From Helichrysum umbraculigerum (taxonomy: Eukaryota; Streptophyta; Magnoliopsida; Asterales; Asteraceae): 64,000 nt of DNA. The position numbers were made by a program, and so were the translations under genes. The notes under the pieces are model-generated. The model saw only the letters and a list, made by a program, of their open reading frames with translations. It ran no database searches and had not been told where the DNA came from. Location of the stretch: assembly GCA_949592205.1 (NCBI GenBank), contig CATIUR010000003.1, forward strand, positions 166,087,759 to 166,151,758. Direction: 5' to 3'. The first letter of the stretch is position 1. Every line of letters starts with the position of its first letter. Below, in pieces: positions 45,885 to 57,625 of this stretch.

Positions 45885-48800
45885 ATGTCTGACTTAAGTA
45901 GAATGATCGAAATGGACCACGAGGTGGGAAAGTCAAACGTTCCACCTAAGTTGTTAAGAATCGAGGATTACTACAATTGGAAGGACAGATTTGAATCTTA
46001 CTGTAGATTCCATGATCTGTCTATCTGGATGTGTATCAAGAGTGGATACACCCCACCTACTCAAACTGTTCAAAATGCTACTGTAGTTCTTACCTATGCA
46101 AACATGAGTGATCAAGAGAAGGAAGCGTACAGAAATGAGAATAAATCACATTCTTGCATAAAGATGTGTCTTCCTAAATCCCTTGCTCATCAACTCAAGT
46201 CTTTTCATACTGCTAAAGCGCTCTGGGAAGCTTTAGAGAAAAGAGGTGAGGGAAGTCCACAGGTGAGAGCTGGCAAGAAGAGTCTTCTTAAAAAGCAGTT
46301 TACTATGTTTAAAGCTTTAAAAGGAGAAGATCTTGATGCCTATGTTACACGATTCTACCATCTGCTAAGTGAATTAGAATACCATGAAATTTTTGAAGAA
46401 GAAGTATCTAAAACCGACAAGTTCCTTGAGGGTTTACCTTCTAAATGGGAAATGTATGGTGTTATGATTAAGGATAACGAAACTAGGTATTCTACTATGA
46501 CCTTAGAGCAAGTCATTGACAAGCTGAAAGGTTATGATTTCTCCAAGAAGTCAAGAGATAGTGATTCTGATCAGGTTCAGAACCCTGGGCTGTATCATGG
46601 AAAGTCAAGTCTTTCGACTGCGTCATCGAGTTCGACCACTGCACTGTTAGTTGGTGATACTAATGAAAATGGAGAAATGATCACTGAAGATCTGTGCTTT
46701 ATTTCCTCCTCTGGTGATGAGACAAAGGGAAAGAATTCTGAGAAGTCACCTCAAGAGCATCAGAAGATGCCGATGAGTGTGAAATCTGCTGAACAGCAAC
46801 TGTCTGTTCTTGCTTCCTTTGTGGCATCATATGAGAACTACATAGAAGGAAAGATCAATGATCCTATTCTATTTGATGAGGATTATGAGCAGATAGATTC
46901 TGATTATCTTGAGGAACTGGAACTTCAAGATCAACTAGCGTTGATATCTAGAAAGGTGAAGAATTTCCTCAAGAAAACTGGTAGAAAGGTGTTGGGCAAT
47001 AGATCAGGGTTTGATAAAACCAAGGTCAGATGCTTTAACTGTCAGGGTATTGGTCATTTTGCTAGAGAATGCCAAAGACCTAAAGTAGAAGCACAAGGAA
47101 AACAAGGTTCGGGAAGTACTCTTGCTTCCAAAGCCTTAGTGGTGAAGCAGTTGGATGGCTCGTATGATTGGCAAGCTCATTCTGAAGAAGCTTTGATGGC
47201 CGAGATCGAAGAAACAACTGCTGGATCAGTGTCCTACATGCCCACTGACATGGAACAGAGAGTAGAGGTGGCTGAGTCTGAAAAAAGGGCAAGTGATGAT
47301 GATGTGCTATATATGGATTCAACTCCAGATATGAGTCCTGAAGAATTAGTGGCACGTATGGCTGAATTACAAACTGACAAGAAGAAGGAGCATGCTGTGA
47401 ACAAGGACAGTTGGTGGTATGTAGACAGTGGATGCTCGAGGCACATGACCGGTGAAAGAAGTCTACTGAAGGACTTCAAGGATAGTCTCAAGCAAAAAGT
47501 AAATTTTGCAGGAGATAAAGGAGGAGTAATTTCGGGAAAAGGAAAAGTTTCAAATGGAACTTTGACTCTTGAGGATGTGAACTATGTTGAAGAACTTACA
47601 CACAACCTAGTGAGTGTTTCCCAAGTCTGTGATAAAGGTCATCCAGTTTATTTCAATGAAAAGGAGGCCTTAGTCCTGAAGCCAGGTTTTAAAATTCCTG
47701 ATGAATGGATATTGATGAGGGCGCCAAGGAAGAAGGACATCTATGCTATCAACATGGGTGTTCCTAACTCTTCAATGGTGTCTACATGTTTATTGTCCAA
47801 GGCTTCGGAAACAGATGCTCTGTTATGGCATAGGAGAATGGCACATCTAAACTGGAGAAAGATGAATTATATAACCAAAAATGGTTTGGTTCTAGGTGTA
47901 CCACAAAAACGTTTCGAGTCTGAGGATAAGTGTGTTCCTTGCATGAAAGGAAAGCAGCACAAGAAACCACACAGACCTAAGACTGAAAACTCTATCTCCT
48001 CGCCATTTGAATTGCTACATATGGATCTCTTCGGCCCTATAAGCAAGAGAAGTCTAGGTGGCAAATGGTACTGTTTGGTTGTCACAGATGACTATTCTAG
48101 ATTCTCATGGGTATTCTTTTTGGGATCAAAGGATGAGACTCCTGGAATTCTAATTGAGTTCTTTGATCTAGTAGAGAATGTCTATAAAAAGAGAGTTAAG
48201 CGTATTCGTAGTGACAATGGAACAGAATTTAAGAATTCAACGTTGAATATCTATTGCTTAAGCAAAGGGATATTACATCAATTCAGTGCACCTTATGAAC
48301 CTCAACAGAATGGTGTTGCTGAAAGGAAGAATAGAACGTTGATTGAAGCTGCTAGAACAATGCTTGCTGATTCAAAGCTTCCGGTCATCTTTTGGGCAGA
48401 AGCAGTGAATACAGCATGTTATGTTCTTAATAGAGTTCTTACGGTTAAGAGACATAACAAGACTTGTTATGAGCTTTTGAACAATAAGAAACCTAACTTA
48501 AAAGGGTTTGAACCCTTTGGAGTTTCATGCACCATATTAAAGACTGGACATCAAGCAAAATTTGGTGAGAAGGCTGACGAAGGATTTTTCCTAGGTTATA
48601 TGCCCAATTCGCCAAATAAGAGAGTCTTTAATAAAGTCACAGGACGTTTGGAGGTAGTTTATAATATTGAGGTTACAAGCTATTCACCGGATGTTCATAA
48701 GGGCTTAGATTGGCAATTTGATTATTCTGATCTTTTTGCATCATTTAAAGTTCCTATTAGTGACTATGTCAGTGATTCAGAGATAGCTGAACATTTAGTG

Positions 48801-50798
48801 TTTGAAGATGAGAATATTGGTCCCGCTTCAACATCGAGTGTTAAGCAGTCTGGAATCAAGACTACTGTTGACTCAGATAAAGCTTCCACAAGTGAGTCAC
48901 AAAAACCTTCAGAGGATAAGTCTCTAGAAACAGAAGATCTTGATGATCTTCATACAAAGTTTGATGACATACTTACTCCTTTGAAACATCTAAGAATATC
49001 TTCAGCACGTACGGAAGATGTACCTGAATTGGAAGAAATTGGTACTAATTTGGAAGATGAGATACCAGTTGAACTAGTTACTACAACTAGAACGAGTAAG
49101 AATCATCCAGTTGAAAACATCATCGGTGATATTAATACTCCGGTTCAAACTAGGCATCAATCCAGAACTAATACGTCTGAGAATTCTGAATACCAAAGCT
49201 TGTATACTGCAATGAAAGAGACAGGGATTCCTAATCAATGTCTATATTCATGCTTTATCTCACAAGTCGAGCCTAAAAATGTTCAAATGGCTTTAAAAGA
49301 AAACTCGTGGGTAGAAGCAATGCAAGAAGAACTATCTCAGTTCTCTAAATTACAAGTATGGGAGTTGGTTGACCTACCAAAGGGAGAATATCCAATTGGA
49401 ACTAGATGGGTATTTAAGTGTAAGAGAGATGATAAAGGTATCGTTACTCGCAATAAAGCTCATCTAGTGGTTCAAGGTTTTAATCAACAAGAAGGTATTG
49501 ATTACAATGAAGTGTTTGCACCAGTTGCTAGGCTAGAAGCAATTAGAGTATTCTTAGCATTCGCATCATATTATGGTATAAAAGTGTATCAGTTGGATGT
49601 TAAGAGTGCCTTTTTGTATGGCAAAGTGGAAGAATTGGTGTATGTTTCACAACCGCCAGGGTTTGCTAATCCTGAGTATCCAGATAGAGTATATCGTTTG
49701 AATAAGGCTCTATATGGATTACATCAAGCACCTAGGGCATGGTATGGAACACTATCAACGTATCTACTTGAGAATGGATTTACAAGAGGATCAATTGATA
49801 GTACACTATTTGTGAAGTGGAAAAAGAAAGACTTTCTTCTTGTACAAGTGTATGTTGATGACATTATCTTTGGATCGTCTGATGAAAAGATGTGTCAAGA
49901 ATTTGAGAAAGTCATGAGAAAAAGGTTTGAAATGTCTGCAATGGGAGAGTTGAATTTCTTCTTAGGATTACAAGTTGATCAAAAGAAGGATGGATTCTTT
50001 ATTCATCAATCTAAATATACATATGAGCTATTAGAACGTTTCAAGATGGATGAAAGTAAGGTCTACAATACTCCAATTCCAGTCAATCATGGATTAGGTC
50101 CAGATACATCGAGTGATAGCGATGTGGATCCAACTCTTTATAGAGCCATGATCGGATCACTAATGTATCTTACAGCCTCTAGGCCTGACATCATGTTTGC
50201 TGTTTGTTTATGCGCAAGATATCAGGCTAATCCGAAAGAGTCACACATGCAAGCTGTTAAACGAATCTTTCGTTACCTCAAAGGGAAACCTAAGCTGGGT
50301 CTTTGGTATCCGATTGATGGAGACTTAGATCTCGTAGCTTATACTGATTCGGATTATGGAGGATGCAATCAGAATAGGAAATCTACGACTGGAGGATGTC
50401 AATTCTTAGGAGGTAGATTAGTATCCTGGCAGTGCAAGAAGCAAACCTCGGTAGCCATTTCTACATGTGAAGCTGAGTATGTTGCAGCTGGCAGCTGTTG
50501 CTCGCAAGTTCTTTGGATTCAACAGCAACTGCGGGATTACGGGTTAAATATAACCAATACTCCTATGATGATTGATAACGAATCTACTATGTCGATCACC
50601 AATAATCCAGTAAAGCACAGTAAAACTAAGCATATTGATATTCGACATCATTTTATTAGAGATTGTGCTGAAAAGAAATTGATAAAGTTAGTTAAGGTTC
50701 CATCATTGGATAACTTAGCAGACTTATACACAAAGGCGTTCGACAGAGCAAGATTTGAGACGTTGGTTCAACTAAACGGAATGAGAAATCCAGAGTGA
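45885..50798 (+). CDS. Gag-pol polyprotein of the SIRE-type Copia element
   Basis: One open frame of 1637 residues, no stops or shifts. In order: gag (UBN2-type, about 20-220), CCHC knuckle CFNCQGIGHFAREC (about 383-396), aspartic protease WWYVDSGCS (about 510), pre-integrase HHCC region (HRRMAHLNW to CVPCMKGK), integrase D-D-E core (HMDLFGP, RSDNGTEF, NGVAERKNR, about 710-815), reverse transcriptase with QLDVKSAFL and YVDDIIFG (about 1323), and RNase H (STCEAEYVAAGS, about 1525; IDNEST). All catalytic residues I looked for are present. The polyprotein would be cut into capsid, protease, integrase and RT/RNase H, copying the element through RNA. The start ATG follows the LTR leader by 460 bp. 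Confidence 0.95.
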   Translation: MSDLSRMIEMDHEVGKSNVPPKLLRIEDYYNWKDRFESYCRFHDLSIWMCIKSGYTPPTQTVQNATVVLTYANMSDQEKEAYRNENKSHSCIKMCLPKSLAHQLKSFHTAKALWEALEKRGEGSPQVRAGKKSLLKKQFTMFKALKGEDLDAYVTRFYHLLSELEYHEIFEEEVSKTDKFLEGLPSKWEMYGVMIKDNETRYSTMTLEQVIDKLKGYDFSKKSRDSDSDQVQNPGLYHGKSSLSTASSSSTTALLVGDTNENGEMITEDLCFISSSGDETKGKNSEKSPQEHQKMPMSVKSAEQQLSVLASFVASYENYIEGKINDPILFDEDYEQIDSDYLEELELQDQLALISRKVKNFLKKTGRKVLGNRSGFDKTKVRCFNCQGIGHFARECQRPKVEAQGKQGSGSTLASKALVVKQLDGSYDWQAHSEEALMAEIEETTAGSVSYMPTDMEQRVEVAESEKRASDDDVLYMDSTPDMSPEELVARMAELQTDKKKEHAVNKDSWWYVDSGCSRHMTGERSLLKDFKDSLKQKVNFAGDKGGVISGKGKVSNGTLTLEDVNYVEELTHNLVSVSQVCDKGHPVYFNEKEALVLKPGFKIPDEWILMRAPRKKDIYAINMGVPNSSMVSTCLLSKASETDALLWHRRMAHLNWRKMNYITKNGLVLGVPQKRFESEDKCVPCMKGKQHKKPHRPKTENSISSPFELLHMDLFGPISKRSLGGKWYCLVVTDDYSRFSWVFFLGSKDETPGILIEFFDLVENVYKKRVKRIRSDNGTEFKNSTLNIYCLSKGILHQFSAPYEPQQNGVAERKNRTLIEAARTMLADSKLPVIFWAEAVNTACYVLNRVLTVKRHNKTCYELLNNKKPNLKGFEPFGVSCTILKTGHQAKFGEKADEGFFLGYMPNSPNKRVFNKVTGRLEVVYNIEVTSYSPDVHKGLDWQFDYSDLFASFKVPISDYVSDSEIAEHLVFEDENIGPASTSSVKQSGIKTTVDSDKASTSESQKPSEDKSLETEDLDDLHTKFDDILTPLKHLRISSARTEDVPELEEIGTNLEDEIPVELVTTTRTSKNHPVENIIGDINTPVQTRHQSRTNTSENSEYQSLYTAMKETGIPNQCLYSCFISQVEPKNVQMALKENSWVEAMQEELSQFSKLQVWELVDLPKGEYPIGTRWVFKCKRDDKGIVTRNKAHLVVQGFNQQEGIDYNEVFAPVARLEAIRVFLAFASYYGIKVYQLDVKSAFLYGKVEELVYVSQPPGFANPEYPDRVYRLNKALYGLHQAPRAWYGTLSTYLLENGFTRGSIDSTLFVKWKKKDFLLVQVYVDDIIFGSSDEKMCQEFEKVMRKRFEMSAMGELNFFLGLQVDQKKDGFFIHQSKYTYELLERFKMDESKVYNTPIPVNHGLGPDTSSDSDVDPTLYRAMIGSLMYLTASRPDIMFAVCLCARYQANPKESHMQAVKRIFRYLKGKPKLGLWYPIDGDLDLVAYTDSDYGGCNQNRKSTTGGCQFLGGRLVSWQCKKQTSVAISTCEAEYVAAGSCCSQVLWIQQQLRDYGLNITNTPMMIDNESTMSITNNPVKHSKTKHIDIRHHFIRDCAEKKLIKLVKVPSLDNLADLYTKAFDRARFETLVQLNGMRNPE

Positions 50799-50846
50799 TT
50801 AGTCTTCCAAGGGTATTCTTGTAATAGTTAGTATTTATGTGTTTAT

Positions 50847-50850
<4 letters not shown>

Positions 50851-50897
<47 letters not shown>
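50851..50897 (+). repeat. 47-base poly(A) tract after pol
   Basis: An uninterrupted A run starting 53 bp after the gag-pol stop. It may be an expanded slippage tract or the trace of a captured polyadenylated end. Confidence 0.9.
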
Positions 50898-50900
<3 letters not shown>

Positions 50901-53353
50901 GTATGGCATTCATTTGCTTGTTACCTAAGGGGAATCGCCTTCATTTAAGTTTTTATTTGCAAAAACTACGGGAAATGATAGTACATTAGGAGAATAAGCT
51001 TCACAATAATAAAGCTTAAGTCCTAAGTATGATATGGTAGTAGGTTCAAATAAAGTTGCTTTAGAACTACAGCGGTTCTATCAGGTATGTGTTTATATTT
51101 ATTTGATTATACACCTATATCCACAAGTTATAATTTGTCTATTTTTAGTAAAATTTTAGATGGCTTCATCATATGATGTACTGGTAGGCAAATTATATGA
51201 AATTTTCTAAGTCTTAAGAATTTAATTAACTACTTGTTTATTATTTTGTGTAACTATTCTATGATGTATGACATTAAGTCTTAAATGTTGAATGATGGTA
51301 TTACCATACACTGTTATCATGCATTTTAATTAAAGTGACAAATAGTAGCAATATGGGTATTAATTTAATTACTGGTAACTATGTTGTACTATGTACAGAA
51401 CTGAAACCTTTAATTAAATTAATATTCTCAAATATATTTTGAATTATGCTAGAAGGAATCTTCTGTTGTACTACGTACAGACTTAGATAACATAGCATAT
51501 TCAAAGTATGTTTGATATTTGTCTAACCGTAAAAATTCAAGTGTATGTTATATGTTTCGAAAAGATACATCATTTAGTAACCGCTACCTTGAAAATTTAA
51601 TGATGCAGTGTTATGTGTTTTACTTGAATTCTTCAGTATGTCATATAATAGGAAGCACTTGATAATTCTCATACTAACAATAAAGAGTTTGCTTAGAAAA
51701 TTGAGTATAATTTGTTTATGTGGATCATATACTGGTAATCGTCTTGAACTATCTATAATTAAAATATTTACTTTATGTGCGTAATGCATTTATTAATTAT
51801 GCTATGTGGATAAAGGTACCTAAGATATAGTTTTATAAATATAAATGTATAAATGATATATTTAGTTGTAATTTTATAGTAATTTATTTGAATTTCATGA
51901 GGTATGTATACTACCAATCTGCTTAAACTTTTTAAATATATCATGAATTGCTTATTCTTACTAATATGATCCCTAAGCAGATAAATTCTTATTCATTTTG
52001 TGTATGTATTTTATTTTGTTTCAAGTGTTTAATAAAATGGTACTTGATACCTATGATTATGTAATTTTGTTTTAGTTTTTAATTTTTGTGTTAATTATGC
52101 TTACCCTTCGGAATTAAATCATACTGAATGTTTTTGAGTTGAACAACGTGACAAATACAAGTGAAAATTAATTATAATTTAGACTTGTGAAAATATCGGG
52201 TTTTTATTTATACTTAGAATTAAAATTCGCGTTTTTAATTATTTCTGCGAGTTGACTTCGACTTGCGAGTCCGCTTCAAATCTCGCGAATCGAATGTAAA
52301 GTATAAAGGTGGTCAAACGAGTCAGACCAACCCACCGAACCCACATACTTCGCGAGTTCAGTAAAGCTTGCGAATCCGTCAACAAGGCGAAACGAGGCGA
52401 TTTATTGTTTTCGTTTGATTTCGATTCTTAGATTACGGGAACGAGTTATTCAATCCGAGGACTTTATACACCTTCATATTGCGAACATTTTGAGGTATAA
52501 ACCAACGGATTTCACCGTGTAAATAACAAGAAATTGAAGTTTTTATAAAACTTAGGGTTTCGGGTTAAAAACTAAACGATTTGCGTCGATTACGATGTTA
52601 TTGGACATAAATCCTTGTGGTTTATGTTAAATGGATGTTAATAAACGTAAATCAATCGATAGATCATGTTAAAATTACAAGATTAGTCGATTTTAATTGA
52701 AAATTCGCAACGGCAGTTCATCGAACGAGTTGAGTTTTTACCTCGACTCGCAGATTGAATGAAACGAGTTGACACTTTGTTTCAACTCGCAGCGAGTTGA
52801 CTAGCGAATCCATGAGATTAGCGAGTTCACTTAAATAACTTTAGCGAGTTGATCAATGTAGCGAGTTGATGAGTTTAGCGAGTTCATAAGCAAAACGAGT
52901 TGACCTCACCTCGTTAGGCCAGTTTATGCGAGTCCAGTACTTAGAAAAATTTTATTTTTTAAAGTAGTGATATAAATGTTAAGACTTTTTAAGTAATAAC
53001 TTTTATGAAATGGATTTGTGTTAATTCTTATATGATTATATCGAAAGTCTACTAATTTAAGAAGAAAATTAGTGGCGTGTCCTAATTTCACATTAGCGGT
53101 ATAATTTTTAACGTTAACGACTTGAGATTTTTTAAAAAAATAACAAGTACCTAACGTGATTTAAATTAGACTTAAGACTTTTTAGTTATAAGTAAAATTT
53201 TTATATACGACTTGAGATTATTTTTGTATCAAGTTATATATAATTACAATTTTAAACTAAGATGTTTGATGAATCTCGATTCATAATACATAATAGTTTA
53301 AATATTTTTTATCGTGCATTAAATTATATCTGTTGTTTGTATTTATTACAGAT
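50898..53353 (+). other. Long spacer between pol and the post-pol ORFs
   Basis: About 2.5 kb, AT-rich. No coding frame. At 52245-52380 and 52700-52930 are dense GCGAGTTGA-type words like those in the LTR and leader. It ends with a splice-acceptor-like TTTATTACAG before the next ATG. Confidence 0.7.
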
Positions 53354-55595
53354 ATGGCTAGAGCATTTGATAAGGGTCACAACATCCTGGTTGATCTGAA
53401 CCTTGAGGCCAAACGGGCTGACAGGGTTGCTGATATATTACGTTTTCTAGCACGATCAAGGATTAGATATGCCATTACGGCCAATCCTCCTATCTCACAG
53501 ACTATACTGAACGATTTCTGGACGGATATTGTTTATGACGAATCTGTCACTCCGCCAGAGATTCGAGCTACAGTTGGTGGACAACCTGTTACCTTTTCAG
53601 CTGGTAATCTTCGTGAGATTTTGCAGCTAGGTACGGTAGAACAGGAGAACGGGGATATTGAGTATCCTATGGACTTTATTGAGGGTGCTATTGGACGTAT
53701 GGGATATACAGGAGACAGGCGTGGACGTCAGTTCCAGAAGCCTCTGGTCATTGGTCAGTGGAGGTTTCTTTGGCACGTGATGAATATAGTCTTCGCAGCA
53801 AAGAAAGGTGGCTTTGATGAGTTGAGCCCTGCGATTCTATCGGCTGTACTGTCACTGGTTTACAATAAACCATACAGTTTTTGTGATTACATTTTTGGAG
53901 AGATAGCTAGACAGATATCGGGTTCTGTTAGATCTAGATTTATGATCTACCCGAGGTTTTGTATGCTTATCATACGTGCGCGTCTACCGAACTTGGTTAT
54001 TCCTGAGCCGTTTTTATCGGTGAATACCATTGATCAACGTGGTTATAATGCCATGTTTATGCAGACGATTAGGAAGGAAGGAGTGGTGAAACCGGAAATT
54101 AGACCACTTTTTGGATATATTGTTGATCCGAACTACGTTGCACCGCCAAATCATGGGTGGTTGGACGTAGCTCCTGCTGCTGTTGTTGCTCCTGCTGTTG
54201 CTGATGTTGTACCTGCACCTGTAGCTGAGGAAGCTCAACCTGAAGATCCACAAGGGCTCCTTGAGGATGTTCTTATTCAGGCTGGTCAGGTGGATCAGCA
54301 GGTGAATCAAGAGGTTGCTGCACAGGTTGTGCAAGAAGTTTTGGAGCAGAATGATGATGAGACAAATCCTTTGCTTCAAGACATTGAGAGTTACTTGGCA
54401 CCACCTGAGGAAGCTGAAGCTGAGGCTGCACATCCAGAAGTTATATTACTTGAGGATGAGCAGATACAGCTTGATAGATCAGTTGTTGTACCAACTGAGG
54501 ATCCTGTTAGATCATCTAGAGGTCGTGATGGTGAGACGGCTTCAGATGAAGATTCTGATAATACACCTTCTCCTCCTCCATCTGCTTCTGAAAAGAAGAG
54601 GAAGGGTAAGAGTATTCTGGAGGAAGGTACTGAGGAAGTTGAGATTCCTTTGATGAAGCGTCCGAGAACGCTTACTATTCGAGAAGGTTAGTATTAATTA
54701 AAGTTAAATAATCTTAACTTGTTGTTTATCAGGAGTTGAACTGAGACAGTTAATTCTGTATACAGTTTCTCAGGATACACCACAGGTAGAGATGGTTGCA
54801 TCGGTGGTTACGGAATCGATGTCTTTACCGCTTCAAGTATGAGATATAAATTCTATAACTATGAGTGTTACGCAATTAATTAGAGTTTAAGACAGAGTAA
54901 TCTGTAACAATAACTGATTTTAATTGTGTTTAACTTTACAGCATGAGGTTGCTGATTTAGTTCGTGGAGCTAATTTTCCGACGAACAAAACAGCTAGATT
55001 TGCGACAAGTTTGCTTACGCAAGCTTTGTCTCAACCTCATACACCGCTTACCAGAGACTGGCATATTGAGTCTCTTACACCTCCTGGACCACGAACGGTA
55101 CCTGTTACTCCAACGACTGATGCTGAAAGGATTACATCCTTAGAGTCGAGGGTAAAGGATTTGGAGAAGCTTACTTCTCAGATTCCAGAGCTGGTGTCGA
55201 GCAATCTTCTTCTTTCACAACAGATTCTCAAGCAGAGTGAATCGTACAATCTGTTGATGAAGACTCATGAGACTTTGCTTGCGGACTTCAATGTACAGAG
55301 ACTGAAGTTATCTTCTTTAGAGAGTCTAGTCTTGAGATTGCATTCAGGACAGTCTACTCAGGGGGAGATTTTGGTATATCTAGAGTCTTGCAGAGAGAAT
55401 GAGTTGAAGAGAAAGAGAGATCAAAACAAAGACGATGATCCCAATGCACCGAGTGGTGAGCAGACTGGTCCTTCAAAGACTAGTGAGCAAGCTACTATTC
55501 AGGGGGAGTCTGGTGCTGGTGCTAGTGGTTCTGGAGCTGGTACAAATGCTGATAAGACTGCACAGGTTGATACAGAAGCTGGTAAGATAGCTTAG
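53354..55595 (+). CDS. Post-pol ORF 1 of the SIRE-type element, apparently spliced
   Basis: Best read as three exons: 53354-54686, 54733-54836 and 54942-55595, phases matching, about 696 residues. Introns would be 46 and 105 bp with GT-AG ends; 46 bp is very short for a plant. Exon 1 starts MARAFDKGHNILVDLNLE. It has a globular N-terminal 280 residues (NDFWTDIVYDE..., AGNLREILQLG), then an acidic Pro/Ala/Gln-rich tail and a basic KKRKGKS. The last exon has a coiled-coil-like segment (RITSLESRVKDLEKL to LKLSSLESLVLRL) and a Gly/Ser-rich end. SIRE elements carry envelope-like ORFs here, but I see no signal peptide or transmembrane helix. An acceptor (TTATTACAG) just before the ATG suggests expression from a spliced RNA. 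Confidence 0.6.
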
Positions 55596-56250
55596 TATTA
55601 GCATAGTGTAGTAATTATTGGTAGTAATTTGTACAGAATAATTGTAACTTAATATTGTGATAATATATTCGGCTTGAGATTTGTAATTACAAGTTAAATG
55701 TATTAGATATTGTTAAGTTATTTGATTTTATATATGTTAAGATAAAATAGTGATCGAAAGACTTCTGACTTATTGAGTAGTCGAGCGGCGTGTTCCGATT
55801 AATTTCGGCGGTCATAATTTTATAATAACATATGCATTTTAGATTTGATTATAGACTTAAGACCGTAAGGTTTATAAGTAATTAACAAGTTAAAAATGTA
55901 TTCGTATTAACTAGACAAATGATATATAATTTAAAGGTTAAATTGATAATGAATGAGATCAATTAACACTTGGAAATTATATAAGGTAATTAATAGTAAA
56001 TTTAAATGTTTGGTGATTATTCACAATGCATTAGAATTTAAAATTAATTAATATTTGTTAAGTAGACTTAAGAGATTTTAGATTGATTCAGGGTAATCAA
56101 TAAAAGATTTTATAAGTTATATTTATATTGCGTTTATATGTTAGGTTAAAATATACAAAAGAATTAATAAAGAAATTCTTAGATTGGTTCAGGGAAATCA
56201 ATAAAGAATTTGAATTATTAATATATTTGTATTTATGTTTTTCTCTAGGA
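55596..56250 (+). other. Spacer between the two post-pol ORFs
   Basis: AT-rich and non-coding. It ends in TTTTTCTCTAG, an acceptor-like site three bases before the next ATG. Confidence 0.6.
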
Positions 56251-56955
56251 ATGGAAATGCTTAATCTATCAGATTCGGAAGATGATATTCTGGATGAGAT
56301 AGATGAAGAGATTGATTATGATATTGAAGAAGGAGAGTTCAAACTTCCTGAAGATTGGACTGCAGTATTTGAATCAGTGATAGATGAAGGTGTTGATCTG
56401 GATGCAAATGTAGATGAACATGTTGTGAATCCATCAACGACTGAATTTGTTTTTGTAAATGAACAAGGAGAATCAGTTATTGATTTAGAAGCTTTTGAGA
56501 ATGCTTCTGAAGATTCAGATACTGAAGTTGAAGAAATAGAGGACAAATACAAACATATGGTTGGTAATCCTATGTTTATCCAAGAAATGCTGAAAAGGAA
56601 AAAGGAAAATAAGCCACGCATTTTGAAAGAAGTTGATATTACTGGAAAGCGTGTACTTAAAACTGGCATTATTGGATGGTATTATGACTCTGACCTGAAG
56701 CTCTTCGTGATCAAAAGGTTTGACGGAGTTCAATATTTTGAGAAGAAGCTTACAGTGTTTAGTTCGTTGCCTCGATATGAGATTCGAGACTTGGCTAGAT
56801 TAGATATGAAAAATCCAAGTGATGATGATTATGCTAAGTATGTTGAGCGTATCATTAGGACTGAAGGATTATCTATGAAGTTCTCGAAGATTAAGCCAAG
56901 AAAAGGTAAAACAATAAAGCTGAACGAACTCAGTCAGAGAACTGGATCAAGATGA
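56251..56955 (+). CDS. Post-pol ORF 2 of the SIRE-type element, acidic protein
   Basis: 234 residues from the Met right after an acceptor-like TTCTCTAG (open upstream to 56128, but that part looks like untranslated AT-rich DNA). The first 110 residues are very acidic (SDSEDDILDEIDEEIDYDIEEGE). The second half (GIIGWYYDSDLKLFVIKRFDGVQYFEKK to FSKIKPRKGK) is homologous to the ORF at 63155-64000 of another SIRE-like element, which has GVIKSWKCQRNLFMIKREDGVQYF. Conservation between two elements argues for a real protein. The function is unknown; a role in RNA or particle handling would be guesswork. Confidence 0.65.
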   Translation: MEMLNLSDSEDDILDEIDEEIDYDIEEGEFKLPEDWTAVFESVIDEGVDLDANVDEHVVNPSTTEFVFVNEQGESVIDLEAFENASEDSDTEVEEIEDKYKHMVGNPMFIQEMLKRKKENKPRILKEVDITGKRVLKTGIIGWYYDSDLKLFVIKRFDGVQYFEKKLTVFSSLPRYEIRDLARLDMKNPSDDDYAKYVERIIRTEGLSMKFSKIKPRKGKTIKLNELSQRTGSR

Positions 56956-57032
56956 AGATTTATGCAGGTAGTAAGATTTACAAATGAAGACCAAAGACAA
57001 AGCGTGAAGATAAAGACGCTAGAGCTATTGTC

Positions 57033-57043
57033 AAGGGGGAGTC
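57033..57043 (+). promoter_or_regulatory. Polypurine tract, SIRE-type element
   Basis: AAGGGGGAGTC directly before the second LTR. Confidence 0.85.
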
Positions 57044-57625
57044 TGTTGAGACATAGATTGTGACAACAGATCTAGCTTGAAATAGGACTAGTGTAATTAT
57101 TATTATGTTTGTATATTGGTTTAGATTTGTAAATGAATATTTGTTTTGTTAGTGATATTCGTTAAACATATTGTTTTGCTAAGTTAGACGAATGTTAAAT
57201 ACGAAATAAATAAACAGACGTTTGATGCGAGGCGAGTCGAGATCTCAGGTCGCAGCGAGTTGAGCTGTGAGGTGAGTTCTGAATTCGCGAGGTATCAGTC
57301 TGGCGAGCCGAGCTCCGAGTTGGGCTTGGGCTGCGAGTTGGACCGAACTCGCAGGCCCATGCGAGCCGAGCCGGACAGAACTATTTAAACGATTTTCCTT
57401 AGAAAATCGTTAACAACTTTTGCATATTCCAAACCTGCGATTCCAGCAAACCAGAGAAAAACATAACCTATCGACTAGGCTTTGACGATTCGTTGTTTAA
57501 AGCTAAGTCTAGTTAAACGCAATACGAACATATTCGTTGTTAGTAAGATAACACCGTATTGAGGGATTCCGCACCTTAATACTACAGATAACGAAGTTAT
57601 CGATCCTAAAACTAGGGGACTTACA
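57044..57625 (+). repeat. Second LTR of the SIRE-type element
   Basis: 582 bp; by eye one difference from the first LTR. Confidence 0.93.

Noticed and set aside
53354..56955. Naming the post-pol ORFs an envelope gene
   Set aside because: No signal peptide or transmembrane segment visible; position alone is not enough.
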